A stretch of DNA of 64,000 nucleotides. It comes from Halobacterium litoreum (lineage in GTDB: Archaea > Halobacteriota > Halobacteria > Halobacteriales > Halobacteriaceae). The notes beneath the pieces are model-generated. The model ran no database searches, was not told where the DNA came from, and saw only the letters and a list, made by a program, of their open reading frames with translations. Where the stretch lies: NCBI RefSeq assembly GCF_021233415.1, contig NZ_CP089466.1, positions 1,364,001 to 1,428,000 of the forward strand, in the 5' to 3' direction. A program made the position numbers and the translations under genes. Shown here piece by piece: positions 61,234 through 64,000 of the stretch (the first letter of the stretch is position 1; every line of letters begins with the position of its first letter).

Positions 61234-62123
61234 TGTGCCACCTCCATCTCGGCGTCGATGACGCGTTGCCGGAGTTCGAGCATCTCCATCGCCTCGTCGG
61301 CGAACTGCTGGAGGTCGGCTCGCTGGTCTGCGTCGTACGTGCGCGGTTCGTGGTCGATGAGACACACCTGCCCGATGACTTCGCCGGAGTCGGTGGTCAT
61401 GTTCGCGCCCGCGTAGGAGACGATGCCGAGGTTGTGGAGGCCCTCGTTGCTGTCGAAGCGCTTGTCCGAACTGATGTCCTCGACGACCATCACGTCCTCC
61501 TGGAGCATGCTGTGCGTGCAGATGGTGTCTTCGCGAGTGATTGACCCCCAGTCGGCGCCGTGGCACGCGAGGATGTCCTCCTCGTCCCGTTCGACGAGGC
61601 CGATGAACGCGACGGCCGTGTCGAAGTGGCTGGCGATGAGGTCGGTGAGACGCTCGAAACTCTCCTCGATGGGGAGTTCGTCGACGTCGTACTCGGCGAG
61701 GGCTTCGAGGCGTTCGTCCTCGTTGTCGGGCAGGAGGAAGCCGACTTGGCTGGAGTGCGTGATGACGTCGTCCACGACGAACCCGAGGCGGTCGTGGGCG
61801 TCCGGAAGGTGTTTCCCGAGGTACTCGACGATGAGATCCTCGAAGGAACTGGTGTCCACGTCGCCGGGGCGAGCGTCGGTGAACAGCACGCAGGGCGTCT
61901 GCGGGGTCTCCTCGCGGATGGCATCCACGACTTCGAGGCCGCTACCGTCTTCGAGTTCGTACTCGGTGACGACGCAGTCAACGGCCTCGGATTCGAGGGT
62001 CGACCGCGCGTCTGCGACCGTCGTCGCTTCGACTGCCGTCAGAGTGGGTTCGTCCTCGACCGTCGAGGCTGTCGCACCCACGTCGTCCTCCGTGTCGACA
62101 CAGAGGACAGTTCGTTCCGTCAT
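61230..62123 (-). CDS. Receiver-GAF signalling protein lacking the acceptor Asp
   Basis: The 297 residues comprise an N-terminal receiver-like domain (VLCVDTEDDVGATASTVEDE) and a C-terminal GAF domain (LIASHFDTAVAFIGLVERDE, ACHGADWGSITREDTICTHS, FADEAMEMLELRQRVI). At the acceptor site the motif is CVVTEYELEDGSG, with E54 in place of Asp, so it would not be phosphorylated in the normal way. ATG 62123 is 28 bases below ACTTACTTA. It is translationally coupled to a DUF7504 gene. Confidence 0.8.
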   Translation of the reverse strand: MTERTVLCVDTEDDVGATASTVEDEPTLTAVEATTVADARSTLESEAVDCVVTEYELEDGSGLEVVDAIREETPQTPCVLFTDARPGDVDTSSFEDLIVEYLGKHLPDAHDRLGFVVDDVITHSSQVGFLLPDNEDERLEALAEYDVDELPIEESFERLTDLIASHFDTAVAFIGLVERDEEDILACHGADWGSITREDTICTHSMLQEDVMVVEDISSDKRFDSNEGLHNLGIVSYAGANMTTDSGEVIGQVCLIDHEPRTYDADQRADLQQFADEAMEMLELRQRVIDAEMEVAQ

Positions 62124-62340
62124 GCCTCTCGTGGAAACCCGGCCGGACGTAAGTAAGTACACCCAGGGTTATCATCGTTGAACATTGGACAATTCTGTAC
62201 GAACACGTTCGCGGTGTGAGTGCGCGTCCACGAAACAGGGCCGCTATCACCCGTTTGCGGCGCCCCCACTATTCACGCATTTATATAGGGGGGGGAAATA
62301 TTCCTGACAGGAGCGGGCGCCTGCGGGGCGCGCCGCTCGC

Positions 62341-63249
62341 CTACTGGGGCGGAATCGCGGTTTCGGTCGGCTCGGTCGCGAGCGCGCGCTTCGCCGCGGC
62401 CACGTCCTCGCCGTCGGCCTCGCACTGGTTCTCCATCAACACCGTCTCGCTCGGGAACAGGCGCTCCCCGAGGTCGAGGCCGTGGTCGCGCGCCGTCGAA
62501 CCCGTCACCGTCAGGTAGACGCCGACGCCCGTGTCCGCGATGGCGGCCTCCTCCTCGCGCCCGCCGTCGGGGTAGACGAAGGAGACGCCGTCAGTCGCGT
62601 CCGTCCCGAGGACGGCCTCCACGAGGCGCTCGTACCGAGGGCTGATGCAGATTTCGCCCTCGTAGGCCGCGAGGAACTCGCGGTCCAGTTCGGGCGCGGC
62701 CACGTCCCGCTGGACCGACGGCGTCGCCAGCAGCGTGTGGTAGACCGTGTCGCCGAGCCCGGAGACCACGCGCACGTCCGTGTCCACCGGGTCGATGCGG
62801 TCGTTCACGTCCGCGATGCTCGTCAGCGGCTCCGGCCGCAGTTCCACGACCTCCTCCAACACGAGGTCCGCGCTGTCGAACCCGAGCGCGAACTCGTGGG
62901 TGCGCAGCGCGCGGAACGGCTCCTCGCGCCCGACCAACTGGACGGGCGTCCCGTCCACGTCGAGGGTCAGCGAGTCGAAGACGATGCGGCGGGGCTTCCC
63001 GGCGCGCGCGTCCCGCAGCAGCGTGAAGTCCGGTCGATGCGAGTTCGACGGTTCGCTGTACGCCGCGAGCCGGTCGTAGACGCCGCGGTCGTCGGACTGC
63101 TCGCCTTTCGCCACCGCCTTCTCGTAGCGGAGCGTCGACACGACGTCGTCCGCGACCGCGGTCGCGTCCGCGCGAGCGGCGAAACGGTCGAGGACGGCTT
63201 CCAGCGGCCGCCCCTTCCGCGGGACGGCGACGCGAACCGGCGCTGTCAT
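62341..63249 (-). CDS. HisG-like protein of unknown function
   Basis: The 302 residues start VRVAVPRKGRPLEAVLDRFA, like the first strand and loop of ATP phosphoribosyltransferase, but the rest (DFTLLRDARAGKPRRIVFDS; YLTVTGSTARDHGLDLGERL) lacks clear HisG motifs. It may be a periplasmic-binding-type fold with another role. The left end (from the stop) faces a 217-base gap carrying a TATATA element. Confidence 0.6.
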   Translation of the reverse strand: MTAPVRVAVPRKGRPLEAVLDRFAARADATAVADDVVSTLRYEKAVAKGEQSDDRGVYDRLAAYSEPSNSHRPDFTLLRDARAGKPRRIVFDSLTLDVDGTPVQLVGREEPFRALRTHEFALGFDSADLVLEEVVELRPEPLTSIADVNDRIDPVDTDVRVVSGLGDTVYHTLLATPSVQRDVAAPELDREFLAAYEGEICISPRYERLVEAVLGTDATDGVSFVYPDGGREEEAAIADTGVGVYLTVTGSTARDHGLDLGERLFPSETVLMENQCEADGEDVAAAKRALATEPTETAIPPQ

Positions 63250-63305
63250 TGTCGAGAACAGCGTCCGAGCGCCGAAAACGATTGTGATTCCGGGGGTTCG
63301 TCGGT

Positions 63306-64000
63306 CTACGTCCCGAAGACGTCCGAGAGCTGGTCGCGCCACGCCTCGATTTCCTCGACGTGCTCCTCCACGTCGTCGAGGTCGGATTCGAGGCGGTCCA
63401 CGTCCTCTTCGACGTCCTCGACGTCCAGCACGGCGTCTTCCGCGTCCGCGACGCGCTCGTCGAGCGCGTCGAGGTCGCCGCGGAGGCGTTCGAGGTCGCC
63501 CTCCAGGTCGTCAATCGCGCCGAGGCTCTCCTCGACGTCGGCGACGCGCCCGCGGATGGTCTCGCGCTCGTCGGCGGCGTTCTCCACACTCGCCTCGACC
63601 TCGGCGAGGTCGTTCTCGAGGCTCGCCACGTCGTCTTCCATCTCCGCGAGGAGGTCCTGTGCCGGACCGTTCTCGTCGATGAACGCCTCCAGCGCGTCCG
63701 TGTACGCTTCGAGTTCGGAGACGCGGCTCTGGACGTGCTCGATTTCGACCTGCGTGGAGTTCGGCACGCCGCCGAACGCCTCCTGGATGGTCTCGAGGTC
63801 GTCGTCGTCGACGGCGTCCTCGCGAATCGCGGTGGCGAGCGCGCCGGCCACGTCGCCCGCGTCGAACGTCGGCGCGACAGACTCGCTCTCGTCGACCGCG
63901 ACGGGGTCGTCGTCCGCGACCGGTTCGGTCGACTCCTCGACCACGGGGTCGTCGTCGAGTTCCGCGGAGAGACCGGGGTCGGCCGGTGCGGCGTCCTCGT
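63306..64000 (-). CDS. Acidic coiled-coil protein (partial, continues past the right edge)
   Basis: The visible 231 residues begin at the window edge in a D/E-rich segment. The frame is open from base 63998 down, so the GTG at 63944 is probably internal. From about residue 110 a continuous heptad pattern (LENDLAEVEASVENAADERE; LERLRGDLDALDERVADAED) forms a long coiled coil up to the C-terminus SDVFGT. Function is unknown; such proteins serve as structural or partitioning factors in haloarchaea. Confidence 0.75.
   Translation of the reverse strand, partial: EDAAPADPGLSAELDDDPVVEESTEPVADDDPVAVDESESVAPTFDAGDVAGALATAIREDAVDDDDLETIQEAFGGVPNSTQVEIEHVQSRVSELEAYTDALEAFIDENGPAQDLLAEMEDDVASLENDLAEVEASVENAADERETIRGRVADVEESLGAIDDLEGDLERLRGDLDALDERVADAEDAVLDVEDVEEDVDRLESDLDDVEEHVEEIEAWRDQLSDVFGT

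Noticed and set aside
1-64000. CRISPR arrays, rRNA, tRNA or insertion sequences
   Set aside because: No regularly spaced repeats, rRNA-like conserved blocks, tRNA cloverleafs or transposase motifs were seen on reading both strands.

Overview
The window is high-GC, densely coded DNA of a haloarchaeon, most likely Halobacterium or a close relative. The proteins are strongly acidic, and many starts sit 25-35 bases below an archaeal TATA element with no ribosome site (leaderless). The archaellin N-termini match the Halobacterium type. The order cheW-Y-B-A-C-C2-D-R, two CheF (DUF439) genes, a HEAT protein, archaellins, a soluble transducer, arlD-CE-F-G-H-I-J and parA is the motility island known from H. 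salinarum. I saw no rRNA, tRNA, CRISPR array or insertion sequence.

Layout. 1-109 is the tail of an unknown gene. 154-7142 is the chemotaxis operon. 7211-8992 holds two convergent CheF adaptors, and 9146-10366 a HEAT protein. 10444-11616 holds two tandem archaellins whose first 206 coding bases are identical. 11776-21143 runs from a small zinc-ribbon-like protein through a soluble Htr and the arl genes, and is followed by a ParA/MinD ATPase, two small genes and a second cheW (to 23331). 23323-32026 is housekeeping: a BioD/DRTGG protein with an ADP-forming acyl-CoA synthetase, a MazG-like protein, a ZIP transporter, an aldehyde dehydrogenase, a nitrilase, an unusual TFB and a peroxiredoxin. 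32023-39617 holds a DUF7504 protein, an ene-reductase, a GNAT protein, a cysteine-rich microprotein divergent from an HxlR regulator, a thiolase/DUF35 pair, and a HEAT-pseudokinase with a membrane partner. 39664-47986 holds an RGP-like sugar mutase/glycosyltransferase, an iron ABC transporter operon ending in a membrane glycosyltransferase, and a GT2 glycosyltransferase. 48101-51026 is a two-component pair. 51027-55858 holds kynureninase, an esterase and membrane proteins. 55859-57937 is a noncoding AT-rich island before a DUF5805/tyrosine-recombinase pair. 58047-64000 holds a sugar kinase, an HTTM protein, a DUF7504 plus receiver/GAF pair, an HisG-like protein and a partial coiled-coil protein.

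How the genes work together. Che proteins pass transducer signals through CheA to CheY, and the CheF adaptors link this to the ArlCDE switch complex. ArlH/I/J power the archaellum made of the two archaellins, and the ParA/MinD protein may place the machinery at the pole. Separately, four TTTAGG-N4-CCTAAA-type boxes stand before the ZIP transporter, the RGP-like gene, the iron ABC operon and the GT2 gene. This suggests a DtxR-family metal regulon that joins metal uptake to sugar-transfer genes.

The best candidates for something undescribed are that metal-box/glycosyltransferase set, the 27-residue, nine-cysteine microprotein with its Cys-tailed regulator and perfect 18-bp palindrome, a TFB-like protein with three cyclin-like repeats and no zinc ribbon, and a HEAT-pseudokinase fusion.
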